Assembly (NCBI RefSeq): GCF_022763525.1
Contig: NZ_JALEGG010000178.1
Coordinates: 1-39,075, forward strand
Direction: 5' to 3'
Length of the DNA: 39,075 nt
From: Acidovorax sp.
GTDB lineage: Bacteria > Pseudomonadota > Gammaproteobacteria > Burkholderiales > Burkholderiaceae_C
A program made the position numbers and the translations under genes. Under the pieces are notes generated by a model. The model did no database searches and was not told the DNA's origin. It saw only the letters and a program-made list of their open reading frames with translations. The stretch's first letter is position 1. Every line of letters begins with the position of its first letter. Positions 1 to 10,265 of the stretch are shown here, piece by piece.

Positions 1-17
1 CGGACGGGAGGCGTTAC

Positions 18-284
18 GAGCCTGTTCACGACCTCCCAGGGGTCGCGCAGCGGTCTGTGCGGGATGGTGTGCAAGGCGCGGGGTGCGGCCAATAGCTCGG
101 CTAGTGGCAAGCGCCGCAACGCCGCAGATCGCCCGCAAAGACCACTGCCCGAAGGGTTGGAGCGAAATCGGGCGATTGAACGCTCCGGCTGCTGGCATGG
201 GCATGAGCCCATGCGGCACACCCGAAGCATCCACTCCTCCCGATTGCGCTCCAACGCGACCCCTGCGAGATTGTGAACAGGCTC
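18..284. mobile_element. MITE-like element with 30-bp terminal inverted repeats
   Basis: The left end (18-47) and right end (255-284) are inverted copies that match at 27 of 30 positions; the outer 18 bases read GAGCCTGTTCACRAYCTC. A second nested inverted repeat pairs 157-172 with 239-254 (15 of 16 match), and 195-214 is a perfect 8-bp stem with a 4-base loop. There is no room for a transposase and I find no convincing coding frame. The size and symmetry fit a miniature non-autonomous transposable element or a deletion remnant of an insertion sequence. I could not identify a clear target-site duplication. It ends 25 bp from the purM stop codon, so purM transcripts would read into it. Confidence 0.6.
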
Positions 285-309
285 TAAAGTTTTCAGGTCG
301 CCACCGTCT

Positions 310-1353
<1,044 letters not shown>

Positions 1354-1530
1354 GAGGTGCTTTGGGTGCTGGTTGGCCCGCCGCGCGGGCTGAAAGGCGA
1401 GATTTTAAAGGGCATGCATCGGCCTGCTCGCGTCGGCACCGCGCGCCGTGGGGTTTGGATGCGGCATGGCAGTGGCCTGTGCATATGCGACGAGACTCCT
1501 GCGGCAGTCCTTTTTCAGGCTCTGCGGGTA

Positions 1531-1551
1531 ATAGTTCGCTTGTCAAACTAT
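1531..1551 (+). promoter_or_regulatory. candidate XylR (ROK) operator
   Basis: ATAGTT and AACTAT are perfect inverted repeats separated by 9 bp. The site overlaps a -35-like TTGTCA at 1540-1545. The half-sites resemble the TTAGTTTG / CAAACTAA halves of Firmicute XylR operators, and XylR is also a ROK protein. A ROK repressor gene lies in the operon this region precedes. Assignment is by resemblance only. Confidence 0.45.
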
Positions 1552-1590
1552 GTCGGGTTTGCCCGAATGCGGCTGTGCATTCATTTCTTT

Positions 1591-1596
1591 CATAAT
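1591..1596 (+). promoter_or_regulatory. candidate -10 element of the xyl operon
   Basis: CATAAT matches TATAAT at five of six positions and lies in the only AT-rich stretch upstream of xylF. No good -35 is found at 16-18 bp, so the promoter would be weak or need an activator. The site is 40 bp downstream of the candidate operator. Confidence 0.3.
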
Positions 1597-1793
1597 TTGT
1601 TCGTCGGTCGTACTAAGTACTTCAACCTCGGCGCAAACCCGCCCTGCGGGTGCACCGGGATACATGGAGCGATGGAGCACGACCGGCGCGGCACCCGGGC
1701 ACCTGCGAATGCACCAAGGGGCCGAGCCGACAGGCCGCCGCGAGTCAATCCACCAACCCAAGGCCCGCACGAGGCCGTTTACTGGAGACAAGG

Positions 1794-2813
1794 ATGAAAC
1801 TGAAGACAACGTTGACGGCGCTGGCACTGGGCTTGTCCAGTGCGGGCGCGTTCGCCCAGGTCGTGGGTGTGAGCTGGTCCAACTTCCAGGAGGAGCGCTG
1901 GAAGACCGATGAGAAGGCCATCAAGGACCAGTTGGCCAAGCTCGGCGCCACCTACATCAGCGCGGATGCAGGCGGCTCGCCCGAAAAGCAGCTCTCCGAC
2001 GTGGATTCGCTCATCGCCAAGGGCGCGAAGGTGCTGATCGTGCTGGCCATGGACAAGGACGCCATCCTGCCCGCCGTGAACAAGGCCGCGCAGCAGAAGA
2101 TCCCGGTGGTGGCCTACGACCGCCTGATCGAGGCGCCCGGCGTGTTCTACATCACGTTCGACAACGTGGAGGTGGGCCGCATGCAGGCGCGTGCCGTGTT
2201 CGAAGCCAAGCCCAAGGGCAACTACGTGATGATCAAGGGCTCGCCCACCGACCCCAACGCCAACTTCCTGCGCGCCGGGCAGCAAGAGGTGATCGAGGCG
2301 GCCATTACCAAGGGCGATATCAAGATCGTGGGCGAGGAATACACCGAGGGCTGGAAGCCCGAGGTGGCGCAAAAGAACATGGAGCAGATCATCACCAAGA
2401 GCGGCGGCAAGATCGATGCCGTAGTGGCCTCCAACGACGGCACGGCCGGCGGCGTGGTGGCGGCGCTCACGGCCAAGGGCATCCGGGGCATTCCGGTGTC
2501 GGGCCAGGATGGAGACCATGCGGCGCTCAACCGCGTGGCGCAGGGGTCGCAGACGGTGTCGGTGTGGAAGGATGCGCGCGATCTGGGCCGCGATGCCGCC
2601 GCCGCCGCGGTGGCGCTGGCCAAAGGCCAGAAGGTGGCGGGAGCGCAGACCTGGAATGGCGGCGAGAAGAAAGTGGCCCTGCAGGCGCAGTTCCTGAAAC
2701 CCGTGCCCATCACGGCCAAGAACCTCGATGTCGTGGTGAAAGCTGGCTGGATTTCGAAGGACGCGCTGTGCAAGGGTGTGGACGCGGCCAAGGCGCCAGC
2801 CGCTTGCAAGTGA
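1794..2813 (+). CDS. xylF: D-xylose ABC transporter periplasmic binding protein
   Basis: The predicted role is binding D-xylose in the periplasm and delivering it to the XylH/XylG importer. The 339-residue protein has a signal peptide ending AFA|Q near residue 21. It follows E. coli XylF closely in the segments [44 protein letters not shown] and SGQDGD, the last two at the sugar-binding face of the periplasmic-binding-protein type I fold. The start at 1794 was chosen because it creates the signal peptide and follows a GGAG at 1784-1787; an in-frame extension back to 1650 has neither. It is the first gene of the xyl operon and is followed by xylH after about 117 bp. Confidence 0.93.
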   Translation: MKLKTTLTALALGLSSAGAFAQVVGVSWSNFQEERWKTDEKAIKDQLAKLGATYISADAGGSPEKQLSDVDSLIAKGAKVLIVLAMDKDAILPAVNKAAQQKIPVVAYDRLIEAPGVFYITFDNVEVGRMQARAVFEAKPKGNYVMIKGSPTDPNANFLRAGQQEVIEAAITKGDIKIVGEEYTEGWKPEVAQKNMEQIITKSGGKIDAVVASNDGTAGGVVAALTAKGIRGIPVSGQDGDHAALNRVAQGSQTVSVWKDARDLGRDAAAAAVALAKGQKVAGAQTWNGGEKKVALQAQFLKPVPITAKNLDVVVKAGWISKDALCKGVDAAKAPAACK

Positions 2814-2930
2814 CGGCTCGCCACGGGTAGTTTCCCCCGGGGCTTTGTGTGGAGCCCTTCAAAAAAAGAAAGCCTGCGGACCGTGGGCTGTCATCGCCCG
2901 GTCCCTTTTCATCTCTGGCGGAGTGCGCTT

Positions 2931-4121
2931 GTGAGTCCTGTTCCCCATGTTCTCAGGCAGCTGGCCATCGACTGGCGGCTGGTGCTGATGGGCGCCGTGC
3001 TGGTCGTGACGGCCCTCGTATTCAACGTGCTCTCGGGCGGCTTGTTCCTGTCGCCCGAAAACCTCTACAACATCGCACAGCAGACGGCGGTGGTGGGCAT
3101 CGTGGCCACCGTGGTGGTACTGGTCATCGTGGCGCGGCACATCGACCTGTCGGTGGGCTCGGTCATGGGCTTTGTGGGGGTGTTGATCGCCACCCTGATG
3201 TACACCGCCGGCTGGCATTGGGTCGAAGCGTCGCTGGCCGGGCTGGCGGTGGCGATTGGCGTTTCTCTCTACCAGGGCGCGCTCACGGCCATGCTGGGCG
3301 TGCCCTCGTTCGTGGTCACGCTGGGCGGGCTCATGTCGTTTCGCGGCGCAGCCTTTTTGGTCGCCGATGGGAAGACACAACCGGTGAGCGATGCGTTCTT
3401 CCAGCGCCTGGGCGGCGGTTTTGACGGTGCCATCGGCGTGCAGGCCAGCTGGGTGCTGGCGGCGGTGCTCGTCGTGCTGTTCGGTCTCAAGACCTGGCTG
3501 CGGCGCCGGGCCAAGGCGTCTTACGGCGTGCCCAACCCGCCCGTGTGGCTGGACGCTTTGGTGGCCGCCGTGCCCGCGCTGATCGTGGTCGGTTTTGTCG
3601 CCACCATGAACGCCTACCAGATCCCCACCAAGGACGCGCCGCAGGGCGTGCCCATCCCCGTGCTGATCTGGGGTGGCGTGGCCGTGGCGCTGTCCTTCAT
3701 CGTGCATCGCACGCGCTTTGGGCGCTATGTATTCGCCATCGGCGGCAACCCCGAAGCAGCCGCCCTAGTGGGCATTCCGGTGCGGCGGGTCACGCTGATG
3801 CTGTTCGCGCTGATGGGCGTGCTCATCACCATCGCCGCAGTGGTGTCGATCGCGCGGCTCAATGCAGGCACCAATTCGCTGGGCACAGGCATGGAGCTGT
3901 TCGTGATCGCAGCGGCCGTGATCGGCGGCACGGCACTGGCGGGTGGCAGCGGCTCCATCCTGGGCTCGGTGCTGGGTGCGCTCATCATGCAGAGCATCGA
4001 CAGCGGCCTGTTGCTGCTCGATATCTCCATCGGCCTGCGCTACGTGATCATCGGGCAAGTGCTGATTGCCGCCGTGGTATTCGACGTGGTCTACCGCCGC
4101 GTGACCGGAGACGCCGCATGA
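2931..4121 (+). CDS. xylH: xylose ABC transporter permease
   Basis: XylH is the inner-membrane channel of the xylose importer, of the BPD_transp_2 (ribose/xylose) family. The 396-residue protein is strongly hydrophobic with about ten membrane segments. It carries the family segments [14 protein letters not shown] near the N-terminal third and [20 protein letters not shown] in the loop that contacts the ATPase, and a Gly/Ala-rich [20 protein letters not shown] stretch near the C-terminus. The GTG at 2931 is preferred: it has a GGAG (2919-2922) at correct distance, whereas the upstream ATG at 2847 would add an unrelated polar extension. Its stop overlaps the xylG start (ATGA), which indicates translational coupling. 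Confidence 0.92.
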   Translation: MSPVPHVLRQLAIDWRLVLMGAVLVVTALVFNVLSGGLFLSPENLYNIAQQTAVVGIVATVVVLVIVARHIDLSVGSVMGFVGVLIATLMYTAGWHWVEASLAGLAVAIGVSLYQGALTAMLGVPSFVVTLGGLMSFRGAAFLVADGKTQPVSDAFFQRLGGGFDGAIGVQASWVLAAVLVVLFGLKTWLRRRAKASYGVPNPPVWLDALVAAVPALIVVGFVATMNAYQIPTKDAPQGVPIPVLIWGGVAVALSFIVHRTRFGRYVFAIGGNPEAAALVGIPVRRVTLMLFALMGVLITIAAVVSIARLNAGTNSLGTGMELFVIAAAVIGGTALAGGSGSILGSVLGALIMQSIDSGLLLLDISIGLRYVIIGQVLIAAVVFDVVYRRVTGDAA

Positions 4122-4882
4122 GCGCCCCGCTGGTGGAACTGCGCCACATCCGCAAATCATTCGGCGGGGTGCGGGCTGTCGACGACGTGAGCCTGAGCCT
4201 GCACCCGGGCGAGGTGGTGGCCTTGCTGGGCCACAACGGCGCGGGCAAATCCACGCTGATGAAGATGCTGGCGGGCGCCTACCCCGTCGACAGCGGGGAA
4301 GTGCGCGTGCAGGGGCAGGACGTGCACATCCGTTCACCCATCGACGCGCAGCGGCTGGGCATCGAGTCGATCTACCAGACGCTGGCGCTGGCCGACAACC
4401 TGGACGCGGTGGCCAACCTGTTCCTCGGGCGCGAACTGCTCACCCGCTGGAACACCCTGGACGACCACCGCATGGACGCCGAGGCCCGCAAGGTCTTCGA
4501 GCGCCTGAACAAGAACTTCCGCAACGTGCGAACGCCAGTACGGCGCCTGTCGGGCGGGCAGCGGCAGGTGGTGGCCATTTCGCGTGCCATCTACTTCAAC
4601 GCGCGCATCCTCATCATGGACGAGCCCACGGCCGCGCTAGGCCCGGAGGAGACGGCCATGGTGGGCCGTCTGGTGCGCCAGCTCAAGGATGAGGGGGTGG
4701 GCATTTTTCTCATCACGCACGACATGCCCGACGTGTTCGCGCTCAGCGACCGGCTCGCGGTGATGAAGAACGGCCGCCTGGTGGGTGCCTACCGCACCGC
4801 CGATGTCACCGAGGACGAAGTGCTGGGCATGATCATCGCAGGCAAACAACCTGAAGGAAAAGCGCAGGCCCACAGCCGTTGA
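4118..4882 (+). CDS. xylG: xylose ABC transporter ATP-binding protein (single ABC domain)
   Basis: This cytosolic ATPase powers sugar import with XylH. Walker A is GHNGAGKST at residues 38-46, the Q-loop is YQT near 86-88, the signature is LSGGQRQ at 144-150, Walker B is ILIMDEP at 164-170, and the H-loop LITHD follows. At 254 residues it has one nucleotide-binding domain. E. coli XylG has two fused domains and about 510 residues. The stop is followed directly by the ROK gene and I see no second domain in any frame, so it is a genuinely short form, like FrcA-type sugar ATPases, that must work as a homodimer. It overlaps xylH by 4 bp. Confidence 0.9.
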   Translation: MSAPLVELRHIRKSFGGVRAVDDVSLSLHPGEVVALLGHNGAGKSTLMKMLAGAYPVDSGEVRVQGQDVHIRSPIDAQRLGIESIYQTLALADNLDAVANLFLGRELLTRWNTLDDHRMDAEARKVFERLNKNFRNVRTPVRRLSGGQRQVVAISRAIYFNARILIMDEPTAALGPEETAMVGRLVRQLKDEGVGIFLITHDMPDVFALSDRLAVMKNGRLVGAYRTADVTEDEVLGMIIAGKQPEGKAQAHSR

Positions 4883-4906
4883 GGCCGGCGCCTTCCCCCA
4901 TTCCGC

Positions 4907-6091
4907 ATGAAGAAGACCACAGGCGACCAGCAACTGGTCAAACGCATCAACCGCAGCGTGCTGCTCAGGCTGCTGCGCCAGCGCAAGAGCCTCTCGCGCG
5001 CGCAGCTCGCGAACGAGAGCGGCCTCACCAAATCCACGGTGAGCCTGCTGGTGCGCGAGCTCATTGATGAAGGCTGGATCGAGGAAACCGGCCTGGCCGC
5101 CGCGCAGGGCCTGGGGCGCCCCTCGACCCCGCTGCGGCTTCATGGCACCCGCCGGGCCATGGTGGGCGCCGAGATCGCAGTGGAGTCGCTGCGGGTGGTC
5201 GGGGTATCGCTCATTGGCGAGGTGTTGTGGTCGGCCGAGGAGCCGTTGGACGACCACGCGCCCGAGGCCGTGGCCCGCCAGGTGGCCGCCCTGCTGGTCC
5301 GGGCGCAGCGCGAACTGGCTGCCCAGCAGGTGCTGGTGTCGGGCATTGGCATCGGGCTGCCGGGTGCGTTTGACGAGGGCAGCGGAACGGTGCGTTTTGC
5401 GCCCAATCTCGGCTGGCGCGACGTGGCTTTCCTGCCCCTCATCACGCGCGCCCTGGCCGAGGCGGGCAGCCCGCCAATGGCGGTGCACGTGCAGAACGAG
5501 GCCGACACCGCCGCGCTCAGCGAATACGAGTTCGCGGGCGGCGAGGCGACGGATTCGCTGATCTTCGTGACCTGTGGCGTGGGCGTGGGCGCTGGCATCG
5601 TGCTCAACGACCGCCTCTTCACCGGGCTGCAGGGCATGGCAGGGGAAATCGGCCACAGCATCCTGCAGATCGACGGGCTGCCCTGTTCCTGCGGGCGCCG
5701 GGGCTGCGCCGAAACCTTCCTGGGCGCGCGGGCCTTGGCGCGCCAGGCTGAACCCGGGCGCGGCGGCGTGTACCTGGGCGTGGTGCTGCAGAACCTCTGG
5801 ACCACGTTCAACCCGGGAGCCCTGGTGGTGGGTGGGCCCTCGTGCGAAAGCTATCCCGACATCGTGCCCACCGCCCGCCAGACGCTGGAGGGCTACGCGG
5901 CCAGCGCGGGCGTGGCGGCGCCCACGGTGCGCACGGCCCGCTACGGCCTGCTGGCCTCGGCCGTTGGCGCCGCGGCCCTGGTGCTGCACCACGAACTGCG
6001 GCCCATGCATGCGCGCACCGCCTCCGCGCCAGCCCCCGTCGAAATGCCTGGTTATCCCCCAGACGTTGCTTTACCCGCATCCATTCACTGA
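4907..6091 (+). CDS. xylR: ROK-family transcriptional repressor, probable XylR
   Basis: Probable sugar-responsive repressor of the operon it lies in. The 394-residue protein has an N-terminal winged helix-turn-helix (about residues 12-62, with RAQLANESGLTKSTVSLLVREL). A ROK sugar-binding/kinase-like domain follows, with the GIGIGLPGAFD segment, GVGVGAGIVLND, the GEIGHS histidine, and a zinc site CSCGRRGC with Cys260, Cys262 and Cys267. It sits 24 bp after xylG and 13 bp before xylB, so it is co-transcribed and would regulate itself. I infer that D-xylose is the inducer, from context. The start has no strong Shine-Dalgarno, which suggests coupling to upstream translation. Confidence 0.85.
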   Translation: MKKTTGDQQLVKRINRSVLLRLLRQRKSLSRAQLANESGLTKSTVSLLVRELIDEGWIEETGLAAAQGLGRPSTPLRLHGTRRAMVGAEIAVESLRVVGVSLIGEVLWSAEEPLDDHAPEAVARQVAALLVRAQRELAAQQVLVSGIGIGLPGAFDEGSGTVRFAPNLGWRDVAFLPLITRALAEAGSPPMAVHVQNEADTAALSEYEFAGGEATDSLIFVTCGVGVGAGIVLNDRLFTGLQGMAGEIGHSILQIDGLPCSCGRRGCAETFLGARALARQAEPGRGGVYLGVVLQNLWTTFNPGALVVGGPSCESYPDIVPTARQTLEGYAASAGVAAPTVRTARYGLLASAVGAAALVLHHELRPMHARTASAPAPVEMPGYPPDVALPASIH

Positions 6092-6104
6092 GTTCGCATC
6101 GACC

Positions 6105-7553
6105 ATGTACATCGGCATCGACATTGGCACTTCGGAAGTCAAGGTTCTCCTGCTGGCGCCGGACCAGCGGGTGGTGGGCACCACGGGTGCGGCCCTCACG
6201 GTCGCGCGACCCCAGCCCGGCCACAGCGAGCAGGACCCGGCCCAGTGGTGGGCCGCCACCCAGTCGGCCCTGGCCGGCCTGCGCGCAGCGCACCCCGTCG
6301 AGTACGCCGCCACCGAGGCCATCGGGCTGTCGGGCCAGATGCACGGCGCCGTGCTGCTGGACGCGCAGGACCGCGTGCTGCGCCCGGCGATCCTCTGGAA
6401 CGACACGCGCAGCGCCGAGGAATGCAGCGCCCTGATGCGTGAGCTGCCGGCCTTGAGTGAGCTGGGCGGCAGCCTGGCGATGCCCGGCTTCACGGCACCC
6501 AAGCTGCGCTGGGTGGCGCGCCACGAGCCGGAGGTGTTCCGCCGCGTGGCCAAGGTGTTGCTGCCCAAGGACTATGTGCGCCTGCTGCTGACCGGCGACC
6601 ATGTGAGCGATCTCTCGGACGCCAGCGGCACGCTGTGGCTCGATGTGCGGCGCCGCGAATGGTCGGACGAACTGCTGGCGCTGACGGGCCTCACCCGCGC
6701 GCACATGCCGCGTTTGGTCGAAGGCAGCGCGGTGAGCGGGCGGCTGCGGCCCGACGTGGCGCAGTCGCTTGGGCTGCGGCCAGGCACCGTGGTGGCGGGC
6801 GGTGGCGGCGACAACGCGGCCAGTGCCGTCGGCATGGGCGCCGTGGAGCCCGGCCAGGGGTTCCTGTCGCTGGGCACCAGCGGAGTGCTGTTCGTGGTCA
6901 CGCCCACCTATCAGCCCAATGCCGCCAGCGCCACACATGCCTTCTGCCACGCAGTGCCCGGGCGTTGGCACCAGATGAGCGTGATGCTGGCCGCCGCCAG
7001 CGCGCTGCAGTGGGTGGCCAAGCTGCTGGGCGCACCGGATGCGGGGGATGTGGCGGCGCGTGCGGCGGCGCTGGGGGCCAGCGACCGCGAGGCCGCCCCG
7101 CTGTTCCTGCCGTACCTGAGCGGCGAGCGCACGCCCCACAACGACGCGCAAGTTCGCGGCAGCTTTCACGGCCTGGATTTCGACACCGATGCCGCGCGCC
7201 TGGGCTATGCGGTGATGGAAGGCGTGAGTTTTGGCCTGCGGGATGGGCTGGCTGCACTGAACGCCGCAGGCAGCCAGGTCACCCGCCTGTCGCTCGTGGG
7301 CGGCGGCGCCCGCAGCGCCTTTTGGGCGCAGATGCTGGCCAGCGCGCTCGATGTGGAGATCGTCACGCACGGCGGCTCGGCCGTCGGCGGGGCCTTGGGC
7401 GCGGCCCGCCTGGGTGCCCTGAGCGTGGGCGCGCCGATGCAGGCGGTCTGCCTGCCGCCGCCCATCGACACCGTCTACCAACCCGACCCTGGCGAGGGCG
7501 CCTTGCTGGCGCCGCGCCATGCCCTGTTCCGCAGCCTGTACCGCAGGCCCTGA
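6105..7553 (+). CDS. xylB: xylulokinase
   Basis: XylB phosphorylates D-xylulose to D-xylulose 5-phosphate with ATP, feeding the pentose phosphate pathway. The 482-residue protein is the normal length for the FGGY carbohydrate kinase family. It begins with the phosphate-binding [13 protein letters not shown], carries the substrate motif [20 protein letters not shown], and the catalytic Asp236 in [12 protein letters not shown], then SLGTSG and a C-terminal [11 protein letters not shown]-binding motif. The ATG at 6105 is chosen because it gives the typical xylulokinase N-terminus; the open frame continues upstream only as overlap with xylR. XylA follows after about 30 bp. Confidence 0.95.
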   Translation: MYIGIDIGTSEVKVLLLAPDQRVVGTTGAALTVARPQPGHSEQDPAQWWAATQSALAGLRAAHPVEYAATEAIGLSGQMHGAVLLDAQDRVLRPAILWNDTRSAEECSALMRELPALSELGGSLAMPGFTAPKLRWVARHEPEVFRRVAKVLLPKDYVRLLLTGDHVSDLSDASGTLWLDVRRREWSDELLALTGLTRAHMPRLVEGSAVSGRLRPDVAQSLGLRPGTVVAGGGGDNAASAVGMGAVEPGQGFLSLGTSGVLFVVTPTYQPNAASATHAFCHAVPGRWHQMSVMLAAASALQWVAKLLGAPDAGDVAARAAALGASDREAAPLFLPYLSGERTPHNDAQVRGSFHGLDFDTDAARLGYAVMEGVSFGLRDGLAALNAAGSQVTRLSLVGGGARSAFWAQMLASALDVEIVTHGGSAVGGALGAARLGALSVGAPMQAVCLPPPIDTVYQPDPGEGALLAPRHALFRSLYRRP

Positions 7554-7582
7554 TGTCCTCCCCTTGCCGAGAACCTCCAATC

Positions 7583-8899
7583 ATGAGCAGCACCTACTTT
7601 TCCGACATAGCCCCCATCGCCTACGAAGGGCCCGAGGCCGACAACCCACTGGCCTTCAAGTGGTACGACAAAGACCGCCTGGTGCTGGGCAAGCGCATGG
7701 AAGACCACCTGCGCTTCGCCGTCTGCTACTGGCACAGCTTCTGCTGGAACGGCCTGGACCCCTTTGGCGGCGACACATTCCAGCGCCCCTGGCAGCACAT
7801 GGCTGACCCCATGGCGGCGGCCCGGGCCAAGGCGAACGTGGCGTTTGAGTTCTTCGCCAAGCTGGGCGCGCCGTACTACTGCTTTCACGACCGCGACGTG
7901 GCGCCCGAGGGCAGTACGCCCCGCGAGAGCGTGAACCACCTGCACGAGATGGTTGACGTGCTGCAGGCCAAGCAGGCCGCCACCGGCATGAAACTGCTGT
8001 GGGGTACGGCCAACCTGTTCAGCCATCGGCGTTTCATGTCGGGCGCGGCCACCAACCCCGACCCGGAAATCTTTGCTCTTGCCGCCCTGCAGGTGAAGGA
8101 GGCCATGGATGCCACGCTCAAGCTCGGTGGCGAAAACTACGTTCTCTGGGGAGGGCGCGAAGGCTACGAGACCCTGCTCAACACCCGCGTGGGGCAGGAA
8201 ATGGACCAGTTGGGGCGCTTCCTGAACATGGTGGTGGAGTACAAGCACAAGATCGGCTTCACGGGCACGATCCTGATCGAGCCCAAGCCGCGCGAGCCCA
8301 CCAAGCACCAGTACGACTTCGACACCGCCACGGTCTATGGCTTCCTTGCGCGCTACGGGCTGGAAAAGGAAGTCAAGGTCAACATCGAGGCCAACCACGC
8401 GACGCTCTCGGGCCACAGCTTCGAGCACGAGATCGCCACCGCCATCGACCTGGGGATCTTCGGCTCCATCGACATGAACCGCGGCGACATGCAGTGCGGC
8501 TGGGACACGGACCAGTTCCCGAACAGCGTGCCCGAGACTGCACTCGCGCTGTACCTGATCCTGCAGGCCGGCGGCTTCACCACTGGCGGGCTGAACTTCG
8601 ATGCCAAGGTACGGCGCCAGTCCATCGACCCCGCAGACATGTTCCACGGCCACATTGGCGGCATGGACGTTGCGGCGCGGGCGCTGCTGGTGGCCGAGAA
8701 AATGGTGGCCGACGGGCGCTTGGCACGCCACGTCGATGCCCGCTACGCTGGCTGGCGCACCGGCTTTGGCCAGGAGGTGCTGGCGGGCAAAATGGGGCTG
8801 GACCAGGTTGCTGCCCGCGTTCTGGAGCGCAACCAGGACACCCTGCCGGTCTCCGGTCGGCAGGAGATGCTCGAAAACCTGCTCAACAACTATCTCTGA
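7583..8899 (+). CDS. xylA: xylose isomerase
   Basis: XylA interconverts D-xylose and D-xylulose in the cytosol and uses two divalent metal ions. The protein has 438 residues; E. coli XylA has 440. It shows the catalytic His102 in [13 protein letters not shown], the [14 protein letters not shown] segment, the metal ligand region [29 protein letters not shown] with a metal-binding Glu/His pair, and DMNRGD near the C-terminal third. The ATG at 7583 gives the usual MSSTYFSDI start. An in-frame ATG at 7553, overlapping the xylB stop, would add ten residues and cannot be excluded. The order xylB-xylA is the reverse of E. coli. Confidence 0.97.
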   Translation: MSSTYFSDIAPIAYEGPEADNPLAFKWYDKDRLVLGKRMEDHLRFAVCYWHSFCWNGLDPFGGDTFQRPWQHMADPMAAARAKANVAFEFFAKLGAPYYCFHDRDVAPEGSTPRESVNHLHEMVDVLQAKQAATGMKLLWGTANLFSHRRFMSGAATNPDPEIFALAALQVKEAMDATLKLGGENYVLWGGREGYETLLNTRVGQEMDQLGRFLNMVVEYKHKIGFTGTILIEPKPREPTKHQYDFDTATVYGFLARYGLEKEVKVNIEANHATLSGHSFEHEIATAIDLGIFGSIDMNRGDMQCGWDTDQFPNSVPETALALYLILQAGGFTTGGLNFDAKVRRQSIDPADMFHGHIGGMDVAARALLVAEKMVADGRLARHVDARYAGWRTGFGQEVLAGKMGLDQVAARVLERNQDTLPVSGRQEMLENLLNNYL

Positions 8900-8920
8900 C
8901 GAGTCTGGCGAGGAACGCGA

Positions 8921-9925
8921 ATGAAACCCGTGGTTTGGGGTGTGCTCAGCACGGCCAGGATTGCCCTGCAGCACGTGATTCCGGCTCTGCAGGCCAGCCC
9001 GCTGGTGGAGCTGCGCGCGCTTGCCTCGCGCTCGCTGCCTGCCGCTGAGCAGGCCGCCGGGTCGCTGGGCATCGCCCAGGCCTACGGCAGCTACGAGGAG
9101 CTGCTGGCCGACCCGGCCATCGAGGCCATCTACAACCCGCTGCCCAACCACCTGCATGTGCCGTTGACCCTGCAGGCGGCCGCGGCGGGCAAGCACGTGC
9201 TGTGCGAGAAGCCGCTGGCGCTCAGTGCGACCGAGGCAGAGCTACTGCGGGCCGCCAGCGCCCGCGTGCACATTGAAGAGGCGTTCATGGTGCGCCACCA
9301 TCCGCAGTGGCAGCGTGCCCGCGACCTGGTGCGCGCGGGCCGCATCGGCGCGGTGCGGGCCGTGCAGGTGTTCTTCTCTTATTTCAACGAGGATCCCGGC
9401 AACATCCGCAACCAGCCCGGCACTGGCGGCGGCGCGCTGTACGACATCGGCTGCTATGCCGTTCTGGCGGGCCGCTACCTGTTCGGCCAGGAGCCGCGGC
9501 GCGCCGTTGCACTGGTGGACCGCGACCCCCGGCTGGGGACCGACCGGCTCACCAGCGCGATGCTGGACTTCGGTGCCGGCCAGCAGGCCACGTTCACGGT
9601 CTCCACGCAGAGCGTGCGGTTCCAGCGCGTGCAGGTGGTGGGGGAGCGCGGCCGTATCGAGCTGTTCATCCCTTTCAACGCGACCCGCGCAGTTTCCATG
9701 CGCCTCGCGGTGGACGACGGTGGCCTGCTGGATGGCAGCAGCATCACCATCGAGACCTTGCCCGCATGCGACCAGTATCAGCTGCAGGTCGCGGCCTTTT
9801 CGCGGCGCGTGCGCGACGGCGCGCTCCCGACGCCGGATGGGCTGGACGACGCGATAGCCCAGGCGCGGGTGATGGACGCGCTCTGGCGGTCCGAACAGAC
9901 CGGGCGCTGGGAAGCGCTGGCCTGA
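8921..9925 (+). CDS. Gfo/Idh/MocA-family oxidoreductase, possible aldose 1-dehydrogenase
   Basis: NAD(P)-dependent sugar oxidoreductase of 334 residues. The N-terminal Rossmann domain starts WGVLSTARIA, a variant shared with the dihydrodiol/xylose dehydrogenase branch of the family. The family lysine is in CEKP at 95-98 (Lys97), and the C-terminal alpha/beta domain includes GGGALYDIGCYA with the expected Asp and Cys/Tyr region. A GAGGAA lies 8 bp before the ATG. It is the last gene of the xyl operon, 21 bp after xylA, so D-xylose or a related pentose is the likely substrate, giving a lactone/aldonate. The operon context supports a xylose dehydrogenase, but the sequence alone cannot fix the substrate. 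Confidence 0.75.
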   Translation: MKPVVWGVLSTARIALQHVIPALQASPLVELRALASRSLPAAEQAAGSLGIAQAYGSYEELLADPAIEAIYNPLPNHLHVPLTLQAAAAGKHVLCEKPLALSATEAELLRAASARVHIEEAFMVRHHPQWQRARDLVRAGRIGAVRAVQVFFSYFNEDPGNIRNQPGTGGGALYDIGCYAVLAGRYLFGQEPRRAVALVDRDPRLGTDRLTSAMLDFGAGQQATFTVSTQSVRFQRVQVVGERGRIELFIPFNATRAVSMRLAVDDGGLLDGSSITIETLPACDQYQLQVAAFSRRVRDGALPTPDGLDDAIAQARVMDALWRSEQTGRWEALA

Positions 9926-10265
9926 GAGCCCCGGCGTATCCGGCCCGCGGCGTGGTGCGGCGCCGCTCTGGAACTATTGGCAGACCGGCGGGGGCGGCCG
10001 GGCGGGACAGCAGACGGGCGTTGCCGGGGCGGTGGTGATCGGTTGCGGCAGGGCGTTTGCCGCAGACTAAAATCGCCCGTTGCCGCCAGCCTGCCGCAAG
10101 ATGCCAGGCCTGCCGCAGCCCTTCGCCCGAAGCCACTTTTTCGCGGCGCCCGCCGCAGCCCCTTGCGCCGGGCACCGTCCCAACTTTCACTGTGATGCCG
10201 CTGTCCTCCTTGTTGTCCCCCGCACCCGCTCCTTCGGGCCAGCCCTGGCGGCCCGTGCGCCGCGC
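9926..10265. other. xyl/hda intergenic region
   Basis: This 340-bp stretch has no convincing gene. It must contain the 3' end of the xyl transcript and the hda promoter. A TAAAAT at 10068-10073 is a plausible -10, with TTGCGG (10043-10048) as a poor -35 at 19 bp. I see no strong terminator hairpin after the oxidoreductase gene. If the xylose operon is an insertion into a purM-hda region, this is its right junction; no repeat or integrase trace marks it. Confidence 0.4.

Larger units (their letters stand above)
1354..1793. other. divergent purM/xylF intergenic region and long xylF leader
   Basis: This 440-bp stretch has no gene. It should hold the purM promoter (a TAAAAT-like -10 on the minus strand at 1402-1407) and the xyl operon promoter. 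Visible structures are ATAGTT-N9-AACTAT at 1531-1551, TCGGG-N4-CCCGA at 1553-1566, CATAAT at 1591-1596, the palindrome GTACT-A-AGTAC at 1610-1620, and a hairpin ACCCGC-CCT-GCGGGT at 1637-1651. If transcription starts near 1603, xylF has a leader of roughly 190 nt. I recognise no riboswitch. Confidence 0.5.

Noticed and set aside
64-276. Small open frame inside the MITE-like element
   Set aside because: It runs through inverted-repeat sequence, has no ribosome site and resembles no transposase.
4118-4882. Possible frameshift or truncation of xylG
   Set aside because: All ABC motifs are present in order, the stop is followed at once by the ROK gene, and no second ABC domain appears in any frame nearby.
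5808-7580. 590-codon minus-strand frame opposite xylR/xylB
   Set aside because: Antisense shadow of two well-supported genes; no ribosome site, domain or plausible N-terminus.
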